Shown in pieces: positions 16,262 to 24,580 of a stretch of 64,000 bases of DNA; the first letter of the stretch is position 1, and each line of letters opens with the position of its first letter. Source of the DNA: Maricaulis sp965242785 (GTDB lineage Bacteria; Pseudomonadota; Alphaproteobacteria; Caulobacterales; Maricaulaceae); NCBI GenBank assembly GCA_965242785.1, contig CBDETA010000002.1, positions 248,001-312,000 on the forward strand. The letters run 5' to 3'. The notes under the pieces were generated by a model, which worked only from the letters and a program-made list of their open reading frames with translations, had not been told where the DNA came from and made no database searches. Made by a program: the position numbers and the translations under genes.

Positions 16262-17527
16262 ATGCGCTGGATAGCAGGCTTTGCGGCGCTGGTATTGGTG
16301 GGGTGTGCGGAGGAAAACCGCGCGGGCCTGGCCGACGCGGGACAGACATTGAAGATCGAGGCGGTGGCCGAGGCCCTGCAGCCGCTGATCGATGCGGGCG
16401 AGTTGGCCGGTGTGGCGGTCCTGGCCTGGCATGATGAAGGGGTGGCCGGGCGCTGGGGGCAGGGCGTTCGCGACCTGGACAGCGGCGCGCCGATGCAGCC
16501 GGACACGATCGTGCGGATCTACTCCATGACCAAGCCGGTGACGGCTGTGGCGATGATGCAGTTGCATGAGGCCGGGCTGTGGCAGCCGGAAGATCCGGTC
16601 TCCCTGCACCTGCCCGAACTGGCAGGGCTGCAAGTGTTCCAGGGCCTGGATGCGCAGGGCGAGCCCATTCTGACCCCGCCATTGCATGAGCCGACGCTGG
16701 GCCAGTTGATGACCCATACGGCGGGCTTTTCCTATGGGTTCCAGGACGGTTGGGTGGATGACCGATATCGCGCGGCTGATCTGTGGTCGTCACAGACATC
16801 GGAGGTGTTTCTGGATCGTCTGTCCACGCTGCCGCTGCACTATGAGCCCGGAACGCAATGGCGCTATTCCCTGGCCATGGACCTGCAGGGGATCATCATT
16901 GAAAGACTGAGTGGGCAGAGCCTGCCAGACTATATGCGCACGCATGTATTCGAGCCGCTGGGCATGCCGGATACCGGCTTCTCGGTCGATCCGGCGCAAG
17001 CGGACCGGCTGGCCGTGAACTATGACTGGCGCGATGGCCGGCTGCAGCCGGAAAGCCCGTCCGATCCGCTCTATCTGTGCCCGTTCACGACACCGGACTT
17101 TGCCTGGGGCGGCGGCGGGCTGTTTTCCACGGGCGATGACTATCTGCGCTTTGCCCGCATGTTGCTGGAAGGCGGCGTGCTGGACGGGGTGCGGGTGCTG
17201 GAAGCGGCCTCGGTAGCGACGATCATGTCCAATCACATCACCGACGCGATCGCCCGGGGGGGGCATGGCATCGGTTTCCAGCAGATCCGGCCGGGCTATC
17301 AGCAGGGCTATAACGGCGTTGTTGTGACCGATCCCGAACGCGGCGGCGTGGCGCTGGGTGAGGGAAGCTATCTGTGGGACGGGCGGGCAATGACCTGGTT
17401 CTGGGTCGACCCGGAACATGACATCGCCTTTGTCGGCATCGTCCAGCGCAATGCCGGTGCCGGCATGCCGGAGCTCCAGCCGCTGACCCAGCGGGCGATG
17501 CAGTCTGTCTTCTATCCGCCCGACTAG
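16262..17527 (+). CDS. Serine hydrolase, class C beta-lactamase/DD-peptidase-like lipoprotein
   Basis: 421-residue protein of the beta-lactamase/transpeptidase-like family. The N-terminus MRWIAGFAALVLVGC is a lipoprotein signal with Cys15 as the lipidation site. Active-site motif S88-M-T-K91 is present, with a second motif Y202-S-L where class C enzymes have YxN. A GGGGLFSTGDDYLRFARMLL segment typical of esterase/peptidase-like members follows. The Asn of YxN is replaced by Leu, so true beta-lactam hydrolysis is unlikely; a peptidase or esterase of the envelope is a better guess. ATG 16262 is used, with GTG 16259 adjacent. The last four bases overlap the convergent desaturase gene. Confidence 0.82.
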   Translation: MRWIAGFAALVLVGCAEENRAGLADAGQTLKIEAVAEALQPLIDAGELAGVAVLAWHDEGVAGRWGQGVRDLDSGAPMQPDTIVRIYSMTKPVTAVAMMQLHEAGLWQPEDPVSLHLPELAGLQVFQGLDAQGEPILTPPLHEPTLGQLMTHTAGFSYGFQDGWVDDRYRAADLWSSQTSEVFLDRLSTLPLHYEPGTQWRYSLAMDLQGIIIERLSGQSLPDYMRTHVFEPLGMPDTGFSVDPAQADRLAVNYDWRDGRLQPESPSDPLYLCPFTTPDFAWGGGGLFSTGDDYLRFARMLLEGGVLDGVRVLEAASVATIMSNHITDAIARGGHGIGFQQIRPGYQQGYNGVVVTDPERGGVALGEGSYLWDGRAMTWFWVDPEHDIAFVGIVQRNAGAGMPELQPLTQRAMQSVFYPPD

Positions 17528-18438
17528 GCTGCGGCCGGTCGAACCGCCTTGCTCAGCATGTCGGCATAGCCTGCCGAGACGCAGCGATAGCCCTGGTAAT
17601 AGCCCCGCGAGGCCAGAAGCCTGTGCAGGCGCGGCAGGTTGTAGGGCGGCACGGCGGCGAACATGTGGTGTTCGAGGTGAAAATTGACGTTGTTGGGCGC
17701 GACCAGCAGGCGCTCGATCCCGTTGGCCAGCGTGGTGTGGGTGTTGAGCCGGGGTTCGGTGTCATAGCGGTTGGTGGCAGCCCCATGCTCGCCGATATTC
17801 CGCAGCCGCATGATGAAGGGGTAGAGGAAGATCCGCGCAGCCCACCAGAGCGCCAAGGCCCAGGGCGCACCCGCCAGGGTGAGCGCGGCCAGCAACACGG
17901 CCTGGAACACCAGGAAGGGCGTCTTTGCGGCCCAGTCCGGCTTCTTCCAGGCCATCACCAGCTCCTTGAAAGCAGTCTGGCCGGTCAGGTCGCGGATGAA
18001 TTTGCGGCGCAGGCTGTCGCGCGTGACCGGGTAGGCTTTCACCAGACCCTGGTCGGGGTCCTTGTCGGTGCCGGCATGGCGGTGATGGTCGAGATGGTAG
18101 TCGCGGTAGAGCTGCAACGGCACGTCCACCGCGGCACCGCCGATCCAGCGGCCGACGAATTCATTGAGCTTCGGCGAGCGGAACAGGGATTTGTGGGCGC
18201 AGTCGTGCAGCACGATCGCCAGTGACAGCTGGCGACCGGCGATGAGGGCAATGGCGGCCAGAATGGTCAACGGATTGGGCCAGATGATCGCCATCGCGAA
18301 GGCGCCAGCGAGCAGCAGCAAATCGCCGCCGAGCATCACAGCGCCCTGCCAATTGGTCGTGCGCGAGAGTTCACGCAGCTCGTCACGGCTGAGGCAGTCC
18401 TTCAGGGCCTTGTCATTGCCGGAAACGGTCTGGGTCAT
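17524..18438 (-). CDS. Membrane fatty acid desaturase family protein
   Basis: 304-residue integral membrane di-iron enzyme of the fatty acid desaturase/hydroxylase family. It carries the three histidine boxes HDCAH (78-82), HLDHHRH (115-121) and HLEHH (254-258). Hydrophobic pairs lie at about 34-70 and 180-215. The start (MTQTVSG) follows a GGAGGTGCGC ribosome site; the longer open frame adds no homology. Members introduce double bonds into acyl lipids or hydroxylate them; the exact substrate is not readable. It overlaps the convergent serine hydrolase gene by 4 bp and faces away from the channel gene. Confidence 0.85.
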   Translation of the reverse strand: MTQTVSGNDKALKDCLSRDELRELSRTTNWQGAVMLGGDLLLLAGAFAMAIIWPNPLTILAAIALIAGRQLSLAIVLHDCAHKSLFRSPKLNEFVGRWIGGAAVDVPLQLYRDYHLDHHRHAGTDKDPDQGLVKAYPVTRDSLRRKFIRDLTGQTAFKELVMAWKKPDWAAKTPFLVFQAVLLAALTLAGAPWALALWWAARIFLYPFIMRLRNIGEHGAATNRYDTEPRLNTHTTLANGIERLLVAPNNVNFHLEHHMFAAVPPYNLPRLHRLLASRGYYQGYRCVSAGYADMLSKAVRPAAA

Positions 18439-18508
18439 GCGCGCACCTCCGATGGAGAGTATGTCAAAGAACAATGTTCATTAAAAGAGCTGGCGAAGCC
18501 TGCGCGCC

Positions 18509-18539
18509 GGCCCGCCTTTCCCATCAAGGGGAAGGATGG
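18509..18539 (+). repeat. MITE-like element, right-end fragment
   Basis: GGCCCGCCTTTCCCATCAAGG and the following GGAAGGATGG match the right terminal part of the full elements at 8381-8585 and 25812-26010. The left end and interior are missing. It abuts the start of the channel gene and supplies its GGGGAAGG ribosome-site-like sequence. Confidence 0.5.
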
Positions 18540-18543
18540 TGAT

Positions 18544-19029
18544 ATGTCTGTACGGCATTGCAGAAAGGGGGCGCACGTGTTCCAGGCCATTCTTCTGTCC
18601 GGGGTGATGACGGTGGTGACGACGGCGATCCACCTGACCGGTCTCACCGTGCTGATGATGTGGGTGCGCCAGCATCGCGCCGACGTCGAAACGCCGGGCA
18701 AATGGTTGTCGCTTTTCCTGTTCATCCTGTTCGTGGTGATTGGCGTGGTGCTGGTGCATGTCGTGGAGATTTTCGCCTTTGCGCTGGTCTACATGGCGAT
18801 CGGGGAGATCGGCTCGCTGGAAACGGCGGTCTATTTCTCCGCCTCAAACTTCACCACGCTGGGCATGGGCGACATCGTGCTGGACAGTCACTGGCGTCTG
18901 GTGGTGGCGATGGAGGGGCTGGTCGGCTTCCTGATGATCGGCTGGTCGACGGCCTTCCTGGTCTCGCTGGTCGGCAAGCTGCGGGCGCTGGAGGAGATCT
19001 GGTTCGACCGCGAGCGCGAGGGCGAATGA
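18544..19029 (+). CDS. Two-TM ion channel-like protein with divergent selectivity filter
   Basis: 161-residue membrane protein with a helix at about 14-40 and then the ion-channel pore unit: TM (55-85), pore loop with NFTTLGMGDI (102-111) and a second TM (about 117-147). The filter aligns with the potassium-channel TVGYGD but has Leu and Met in place of Val and Tyr, so ion selectivity is uncertain. The start could be ATG 18544 or a GTG at 18577. No ligand-binding (RCK/cNMP) domain follows. It stands between the divergent desaturase and pccA. Confidence 0.65.
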   Translation: MSVRHCRKGAHVFQAILLSGVMTVVTTAIHLTGLTVLMMWVRQHRADVETPGKWLSLFLFILFVVIGVVLVHVVEIFAFALVYMAIGEIGSLETAVYFSASNFTTLGMGDIVLDSHWRLVVAMEGLVGFLMIGWSTAFLVSLVGKLRALEEIWFDREREGE

Positions 19030-19119
19030 AGTCAGTTGCAGCGCTTGCCGCCGCACCGGCGCACACGCTAAACCGTTGACCCAACCGGGGCGTTCGCCCG
19101 TTTTGATATTGGGGCCTTG

Positions 19120-21129
19120 ATGTTCAAGAAGATCCTGATCGCCAATCGCGGCGAGATTGCTGTCCGTGTCATCAAGACGTGCAAGCGTCTGGGGATTGCC
19201 ACGGTTGCAGTTTACTCCGAAGCCGATGCGGACAGTCTGGCGGTGGAGATGGCGGATGAGGCGGTCTTCATCGGGCCGCCGGCGCCGGGCGAGAGCTATC
19301 TGGTGCTCGACAAGATCCTTGATGCCATCAAGCAGACCGGTGCGGATGCGGTGCATCCGGGTTTCGGCTTTCTGTCGGAAAATGCGGCCTTCCCCAAGGC
19401 TCTGGAAGAGATCGGCGTGGCCTGGATCGGGCCGAATGTGAACGCCATTGACGCGATGGGCGATAAGATCCGCTCGAAACAGCTGGCCGCCAAGGCCGGC
19501 GTCTCGACCATCCCCGGTGCCGATGGCGAAATCAGCGATGCCGATACAGCCTTGGCTGCGGCCAAGGCGATCGGCTATCCGGTGATGCTCAAGGCCTCGG
19601 CCGGCGGTGGCGGCAAGGGGATGCGGATCGCGCGTTCCGATGCCGAGGTGAAGGAAGGCTTCAAGGCGGCGCGCAATGAGGCGAAATCCTCCTTCGGTGA
19701 TGACCGCATCCTGATCGAGAAGTTCATCGAACAGCCCCGCCATATCGAAATCCAGGTGCTGGGCGACAAGCATGGCACGGTGGTGCATCTGAACGAGCGT
19801 GAATGTTCGATCCAGCGCCGTAACCAGAAGGTCCTAGAAGAGGCGCCGTCGCCCTTCCTGGACAAGAAGACACGCGAAGCGATGGGCGCCCAGGCCGTCG
19901 CTCTGGCCGCGGCCGTGGACTATGACAGCGCCGGCACGGTCGAGTTCATCGTCGACAAGGACAAGAATTTCTACTTCCTGGAGATGAACACCCGTCTGCA
20001 GGTGGAGCATCCGGTGACCGAGCTGACGACGGGGCTGGACTTGGTCGAACAGATGATCCGCGTCGCCGCCGGTGAGCCGCTGGACTTTGCCCAGCGCGAT
20101 GTGAAGATCGATGGCTGGGCTGTTGAAGCGCGGCTGTATGCCGAAGACCCCTACCGCAATTTCCTGCCCTCGATCGGGCGATTGAAGCGCTTCATCGAGC
20201 CGGCGGAAGGCAAGCTGGGCGCGGGCAAGCTGCGGATCGATTCCGGCGTGCGTGAAGGCGACGAGATCTCGCTGTTCTATGATCCGATGATCGCCAAGGT
20301 GATCGGCTACGGAAAGACCCGCGAGATCGCCATGGACACGCTGGCCGCCGCGCTGGACCGGCTGCATGTGGAGGGCCTTCAGTCCAACGCCCCCTTCCTG
20401 TCTGCCGTGCTGGATGAGGCCGATTTCCGCGCCGGGCGCATCCATACCGGCTATATCGGCGAGCATTTCCCCGAGGGCTTCCACGGGACCGCGCCGCGCG
20501 AGGACCAGCTGATCGCGATGACCTGTGCGGCCGCCTATGTGCACGAGATTTTCGTGCGCCGGGCGGCGAAGGTGGAAGGCCGCATCCGGCCGGAGGAAAG
20601 CGTGACAGCGCGCGACTGGGTGGTGTTCCTGGACAAGCGCCGCATCCCGGTGGAAATCGAGCTGACCGGTGAGGGTGAGGCCCGGATCTGGGCGCCATCC
20701 CTGCAGGCCGAGAAAATAAGCTTGAAGACCGGCTGGCGTCCGGGACGCCATCTCTTTGTCGCCGAGATCGACGGCACCGAAGTGGCGCTGGAATTTGCTG
20801 ACCGCACCGAGGGTTATCTGCTGCGTCACCGCGGCTTCAAGGCCGTGGGGCTGGTGTGCACGCCGCGGTCCGCAGACCTGCATGAACGCCTGCCGGAAAA
20901 GGAAAAGCCGGACATGGCCAAGCTGGTTGTCTCGCCGATGCCGGGCCTGGTGGTCGCGGTCGAGGTGAGCGAAGGCCAGGAGGTCAAGACAGGCGAGCCG
21001 CTGGTCATCGTGGAAGCGATGAAGATGGAAAACGTGCTGCGCGCGGAAACCGATGGCATCATCAAGTCGGTCAAGGTGGCTGCGGGTTCGTCCGTTGCCG
21101 CGGATGAGCTGATGATCGAGTTCGAATAG
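19120..21129 (+). CDS. pccA: Propionyl-CoA carboxylase alpha subunit (biotin carboxylase/biotin carrier)
   Basis: 669-residue biotin carboxylase subunit converting propionyl-CoA to methylmalonyl-CoA together with a beta subunit that is not in this window. It has a BC N-domain (FKKILIANRGEIAVRVIKTC), ATP-grasp with KASAGGGGKGM (about 160-170), the BC C-domain with RLQVEHPVTE, the PCC-type BT linker domain (about 480-590, with DWVVFLDKRRIPVEIEL), and a biotinyl domain with EAMKMEN (Lys near 636). The BT region and overall similarity favour PCC over methylcrotonyl-CoA carboxylase, which is encoded separately at 49865. ATG 19120 is used; a TTG directly precedes it. Confidence 0.92.
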   Translation: MFKKILIANRGEIAVRVIKTCKRLGIATVAVYSEADADSLAVEMADEAVFIGPPAPGESYLVLDKILDAIKQTGADAVHPGFGFLSENAAFPKALEEIGVAWIGPNVNAIDAMGDKIRSKQLAAKAGVSTIPGADGEISDADTALAAAKAIGYPVMLKASAGGGGKGMRIARSDAEVKEGFKAARNEAKSSFGDDRILIEKFIEQPRHIEIQVLGDKHGTVVHLNERECSIQRRNQKVLEEAPSPFLDKKTREAMGAQAVALAAAVDYDSAGTVEFIVDKDKNFYFLEMNTRLQVEHPVTELTTGLDLVEQMIRVAAGEPLDFAQRDVKIDGWAVEARLYAEDPYRNFLPSIGRLKRFIEPAEGKLGAGKLRIDSGVREGDEISLFYDPMIAKVIGYGKTREIAMDTLAAALDRLHVEGLQSNAPFLSAVLDEADFRAGRIHTGYIGEHFPEGFHGTAPREDQLIAMTCAAAYVHEIFVRRAAKVEGRIRPEESVTARDWVVFLDKRRIPVEIELTGEGEARIWAPSLQAEKISLKTGWRPGRHLFVAEIDGTEVALEFADRTEGYLLRHRGFKAVGLVCTPRSADLHERLPEKEKPDMAKLVVSPMPGLVVAVEVSEGQEVKTGEPLVIVEAMKMENVLRAETDGIIKSVKVAAGSSVAADELMIEFE

Positions 21130-21155
21130 GCGGACCAAGCGCCGGGGGATGGGCA

Positions 21156-21641
21156 ATGCAAGTGGACTGGCAATACCTGCTGATGAACCCCAATGGCCGG
21201 ATCAGCCAGCGGGACTATTGGATCGGCGTCCTGGTGCTGGTGGTCGGCAATGTCCTTGCGGGCATGATCCCGCTGCTGGGCGGCCTGTTGTGGCTGTTTC
21301 TGATCTGGGTCGGGCTGTGCGTCTATGGCAAGCGCCTGCACGATTTCGGCCGCTCGGCCTGGGTGCATGCCATTCCCTGGGCGCTGCGACTGATTGCCTG
21401 GTTCATTGGCGTCATCGTGTTTGGTGGGGCGCTTCTGGCCATGGCCCTGTCCGGCGGCGAGATGAGCCCGTGGGCGATGTTGTCGGCAGGAGGCAGCATG
21501 GCGGCCCTGTTCGGCCTGATCGAACTGGTGTGGATCGGCTATACGGTCTGGGTGGGCGTCACGGCCGGACAGTCCGGTGCCAACATGTATGGTCCGGCGC
21601 CGGTGCGGGTCCTGGACGCCGCGCCGCCGTCTGCAGACTGA
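21156..21641 (+). CDS. DUF805 membrane protein
   Basis: 161-residue inner-membrane protein of the DUF805 family. It opens with WQYLLMNPNGRISQRDYWIG (the conserved R-R-x-YW entry motif), has GKRLHDFGRSAW after the second helix, and shows four predicted hydrophobic helices. The function is unknown. It starts 26 bp after pccA and is probably read through from it. It is followed by another small membrane protein gene. Confidence 0.8.
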   Translation: MQVDWQYLLMNPNGRISQRDYWIGVLVLVVGNVLAGMIPLLGGLLWLFLIWVGLCVYGKRLHDFGRSAWVHAIPWALRLIAWFIGVIVFGGALLAMALSGGEMSPWAMLSAGGSMAALFGLIELVWIGYTVWVGVTAGQSGANMYGPAPVRVLDAAPPSAD

Positions 21642-21747
21642 CCAGGGGCGGTTGTGCCGGTGTGCGCAGCCGTCATGATCTGACTTGAAACCGGGATGAC
21701 GGGCCGCGATGGTGCCGGTCATCCTTTGCTGATGCTGGGGAGTGTCC

Positions 21748-22269
21748 ATGAATCCGCTTGTTCTGTTCCTGCCGGTCTACCGGGCCTCGACAACAGCCTT
21801 TCTCGCCGGGCTGGGCGTTCTGGCGCTGCTCGATTTTGCACGCATCGAGTTTGGCCTGCTGGGTGGCCTTTCCTGGATTGGCATGCTGGCGATCTGGTTC
21901 TTCACCCTGTCGCTGCACATCAATCGCCGGCGTCATGCCGAGCGCGGTGTCGGGCTGGCCTTCCTGCCGCTGGTGCTGGCGGTCATCGTGAAGGGTATCG
22001 CCGCCTTCTTCGCCATGGTGGCGTCGCTTTATCCCGCCATGCTGCGCTTTGCCGAGGACAATGGCGTGGATACCGATGATCCGGTCGCGCTGAACGAGGC
22101 CCTGTCCGAGCCGGGTTTCCAGCAGGAGTTCTCGCGCCAGCTGCAGGAAAATCCGGAAATGGTCGCGCAGATGCTGGAATCGTCCGGGATCAGCTCCTTC
22201 ATCGGCTTCTGGCTGGTCATCGCGATCTTCGCGATCTGGTTTGCCCGCATGGTGCGCACGGGCGGCTGA
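21748..22269 (+). CDS. Small integral membrane protein, unknown family
   Basis: 173 residues with predicted helices at about 15-33, 38-55, 70-95 and 150-170. A polar segment between the last two (about 96-148, rich in Glu, Gln and Asn, with LSEPGFQQEFSRQLQENPEM) probably lies outside the membrane. I do not recognise a named family. ATG 21748 follows GGGGAG at good spacing; a GTG two codons earlier is possible. A terminator-like hairpin follows it at 22299. Confidence 0.65.
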   Translation: MNPLVLFLPVYRASTTAFLAGLGVLALLDFARIEFGLLGGLSWIGMLAIWFFTLSLHINRRRHAERGVGLAFLPLVLAVIVKGIAAFFAMVASLYPAMLRFAEDNGVDTDDPVALNEALSEPGFQQEFSRQLQENPEMVAQMLESSGISSFIGFWLVIAIFAIWFARMVRTGG

Positions 22270-22298
22270 TCCGGTCCCCGCAAACGTGTTTTGACGAA

Positions 22299-22335
22299 CG
22301 GGCTCGGCTGCAAGGCCGGGCCCGCTGTGTTTTTG
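22299..22335 (+). terminator. Terminator-like hairpin after the small membrane gene
   Basis: Ten-base stem CGGGCTCGGC/GCCGGGCCCG (one G-U pair) with a 6-nt loop. The T-run TTTTT begins five bases after the stem, slightly displaced from the ideal. It separates the pccA-side genes from the TonB receptor gene. Confidence 0.65.
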
Positions 22336-22337
22336 TT

Positions 22338-22352
22338 TGAGAATCTTTCGCA
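22338..22352. promoter_or_regulatory. Possible Fur box upstream of the TonB receptor
   Basis: TGAGAAT-C-TTTCGCA matches the 7-1-7 Fur inverted repeat (TGAnAAT-n-ATTnTCA), with five of seven pairs symmetric. It is about 75 bp upstream of the receptor start. A TTGACC hexamer follows at 22359-22364. Iron control would fit a siderophore receptor. Confidence 0.4.
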
Positions 22353-22384
22353 AGAAACTTGACCCCAAGCATCAGATCTAGTTT

Positions 22385-22401
22385 ATGCGACGCATTCGCA
22401 T
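22385..22401. repeat. Perfect 6-5-6 inverted repeat in the receptor leader
   Basis: ATGCGA-CGCAT-TCGCAT, immediately upstream of the ribosome site of the TonB receptor gene. It could be a second operator or a short leader hairpin. No known motif was recognised. Confidence 0.45.
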
Positions 22402-22426
22402 TTATGAGTTTGAGGGGTCGTCCATC

Positions 22427-24580
22427 ATGCGTCGTCTTTTTGGTTCCACCGCCCTTGCGGGCGGTCTGGTCGTGCTCGGCCTGAATTCTGCCATCCTGGC
22501 GCAGTCGGGGGGCGAGGCCCTGGCGCAACAAGCGAGCGAGACCGAGGATGTGGTAACTGTCACCGGGCGGGCTCAGGCGCTGTACCGGACCGGGGAGATC
22601 AGCTCCGGAAAGCTGCCGGTGGAGCCGCTGCTGTCGACCCAGACGGTCCAGGTGATCAACGCCCAGCTGATCGCGGATCAGGGCGCCCGGGATGCCCAGG
22701 ATCTCTACCGCAACTTCTCCGGGGTTTCGGTGTTCTCCTATGCCGGCGTGACGGCGCGCGGTTTCCGCCAGGAAGAGAATTTCTTCGACGGGCTGCGTGG
22801 CGATCCCTATGCCGGCTTCTCGGTGCCGCAATTGTTCAATGTCGAGCGTGTGGAATACCTCAAGGGTCCGGCCGGCATGCTGTACGGGCCGGGGGCTCCG
22901 GGCGGCCTGTTCAACTACATCACCAAGCGGCCGGGCGAGGCGTTTGCCGCCGAAACCGGGCTGGTGATCGGCACGGAGGGCCGGCATGGCCTGTCCGGCG
23001 AGATCGAGGGCGGGCTGGCCGATGGCTGGGCGGGCCGCGCCGGCGTCTTCTACGAGGCGATGAACACGCCGCGCCGCAATGCCGACAGCACGTCGTTGAT
23101 CCTGGATGCGGGCGTGAGCCTGGACCTGGGGCGCGGCGCGCTGGTTCTCCAGGCGACGCGCTATGACCAGGATCTGGGTGGCAACCGCCTGCGGGGCGTG
23201 CCGACGGATGATGCCGGTCAATTCCTCACCGACCGGCGCTGGAACCATAATGAGGCGAGCGATTTCCTGCGGCTGGAGTCCAGCGTGTTGCAGGCGCGGC
23301 TTGATTATGAACTGACCTCCGAGCTGGTGATCGATGCCGGCATCCGCTGGAATCAGGGCGAGGAGACGCAGCAATATCACGAGCCGCGGGGTCTGTTCGA
23401 CAGCGATGCCGACGGCGTGATCGATGCCTCGATCCGAGAATTCCGTGATCAGGAACGCGGCACCGAAAGCTGGTCCCTGGGCGCCAATGCGATCTGGTCC
23501 AAGCGCTTCGGTTCGATCGACAATCGCCTTCTGGTCGGCGGCGACTGGTTCACCCAACAGTCCGATTTCCTGGGCTTCAGCCTGCGCGGCACGACCACGA
23601 CGGTGGCGGGTCTGCCGACGCCCCTGAGCCTGTTCACGCCGGAATACGGCATCACCGATCCGGCCACCTATGCCCTGCCGCCGCGCTCGGGTTATCGCCT
23701 GACACAGAGCGAGCAGGAACGGGCCGGCGTCTATGTGCTCAATGAGGCGACGTTCGGTGATTTCGTCGGTGTCGTGGGTGTGCGCCGGGACCGGTTCAAG
23801 GATACCGACCTGATCTCCGGCAACGGGTTTGAGGACGAGGCGACGACCTGGCGGGCCGGCCTGGTCTATCGCCTGCGCGAAGATGTCTCGCTGTTTGCCC
23901 AATGGGCCGAGAGCTTCGAGCCGCAATCCATCGGCAGCCAGAACCCGCTGGCCGGCGGGCCCTTTGATCCCAGTGCCGGCGAAATCCATGAGGCGGGCGT
24001 GCGCACGGAGCTGATGGGCGGGCATGTCCAGTCCTCCGCCTCGATCTACCGCATTGTGCGTTCCAACGTGCTGCAGGCGGATCCGCGCGGCGATGTCGCC
24101 GGTGATGGCGTCGATGATCTGGTGGCGCTGGGCGAGGTGACGTCGGAAGGCTTCGAATTCGATGTCACGGCCGACCTCAATGACAACTGGGTCGCCACTT
24201 TCTCCTATGGCTATAACGACACGCGGATTACGGGCGATGCCGGCACCACGAACCTGTCCAATCAGGTCGGTGACCGGTTTGCCAATGCACCGCGTCACAT
24301 GGCCGGTTTCTGGACCCGCTACCAGTTTCCGCAATGGAATGCGGCGGTGGCCCTGGGCGGCGATTACGTCGATGTGCGCCAGTCGATCTCGGGGCAGAAA
24401 GTGCGCCCCTATGTCGTCTTCGATGCCTCTCTGATCTACGAGCTGGAAGACTGGCGGGCCCTGCTGCGCGTCGACAATCTGCTGGGCGAGACCTATGCGG
24501 CCTCCGGCTTTATCGAGCGGACCGGGCATTTCCCGGGTGATCCGCGCTCGGTCTTCCTCGAGATCACGCGCCGATGGTAG
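22427..24580 (+). CDS. TonB-dependent siderophore receptor
   Basis: 717-residue outer membrane receptor importing ferric siderophores with TonB energy. It has a signal peptide of about 25 residues (cleavage near ILA-QSG) and a plug domain (about 45-165, with TQTVQVINAQLIADQGARD and RVEYLKGPAGMLYG). The 22-strand barrel ends in ITRRW with the required terminal aromatic residue. The plug sequence places it in the FhuA/FpvA-like siderophore branch (TIGR01783 type). The start was set at the ATG giving MRRLFGSTALAGG, a normal signal peptide, behind GAGGGG. The stop overlaps the start of the PepSY gene by 7 bp, so the two form an uptake-and-reduction operon. No TonB or FecIR genes are nearby. Confidence 0.92.
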   Translation: MRRLFGSTALAGGLVVLGLNSAILAQSGGEALAQQASETEDVVTVTGRAQALYRTGEISSGKLPVEPLLSTQTVQVINAQLIADQGARDAQDLYRNFSGVSVFSYAGVTARGFRQEENFFDGLRGDPYAGFSVPQLFNVERVEYLKGPAGMLYGPGAPGGLFNYITKRPGEAFAAETGLVIGTEGRHGLSGEIEGGLADGWAGRAGVFYEAMNTPRRNADSTSLILDAGVSLDLGRGALVLQATRYDQDLGGNRLRGVPTDDAGQFLTDRRWNHNEASDFLRLESSVLQARLDYELTSELVIDAGIRWNQGEETQQYHEPRGLFDSDADGVIDASIREFRDQERGTESWSLGANAIWSKRFGSIDNRLLVGGDWFTQQSDFLGFSLRGTTTTVAGLPTPLSLFTPEYGITDPATYALPPRSGYRLTQSEQERAGVYVLNEATFGDFVGVVGVRRDRFKDTDLISGNGFEDEATTWRAGLVYRLREDVSLFAQWAESFEPQSIGSQNPLAGGPFDPSAGEIHEAGVRTELMGGHVQSSASIYRIVRSNVLQADPRGDVAGDGVDDLVALGEVTSEGFEFDVTADLNDNWVATFSYGYNDTRITGDAGTTNLSNQVGDRFANAPRHMAGFWTRYQFPQWNAAVALGGDYVDVRQSISGQKVRPYVVFDASLIYELEDWRALLRVDNLLGETYAASGFIERTGHFPGDPRSVFLEITRRW

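Noticed and set aside
16262..17527. Beta-lactamase antibiotic resistance gene
   Set aside because: The second active-site motif lacks the Asn of class C enzymes and the rest resembles generic serine hydrolases. A resistance claim is not supported.
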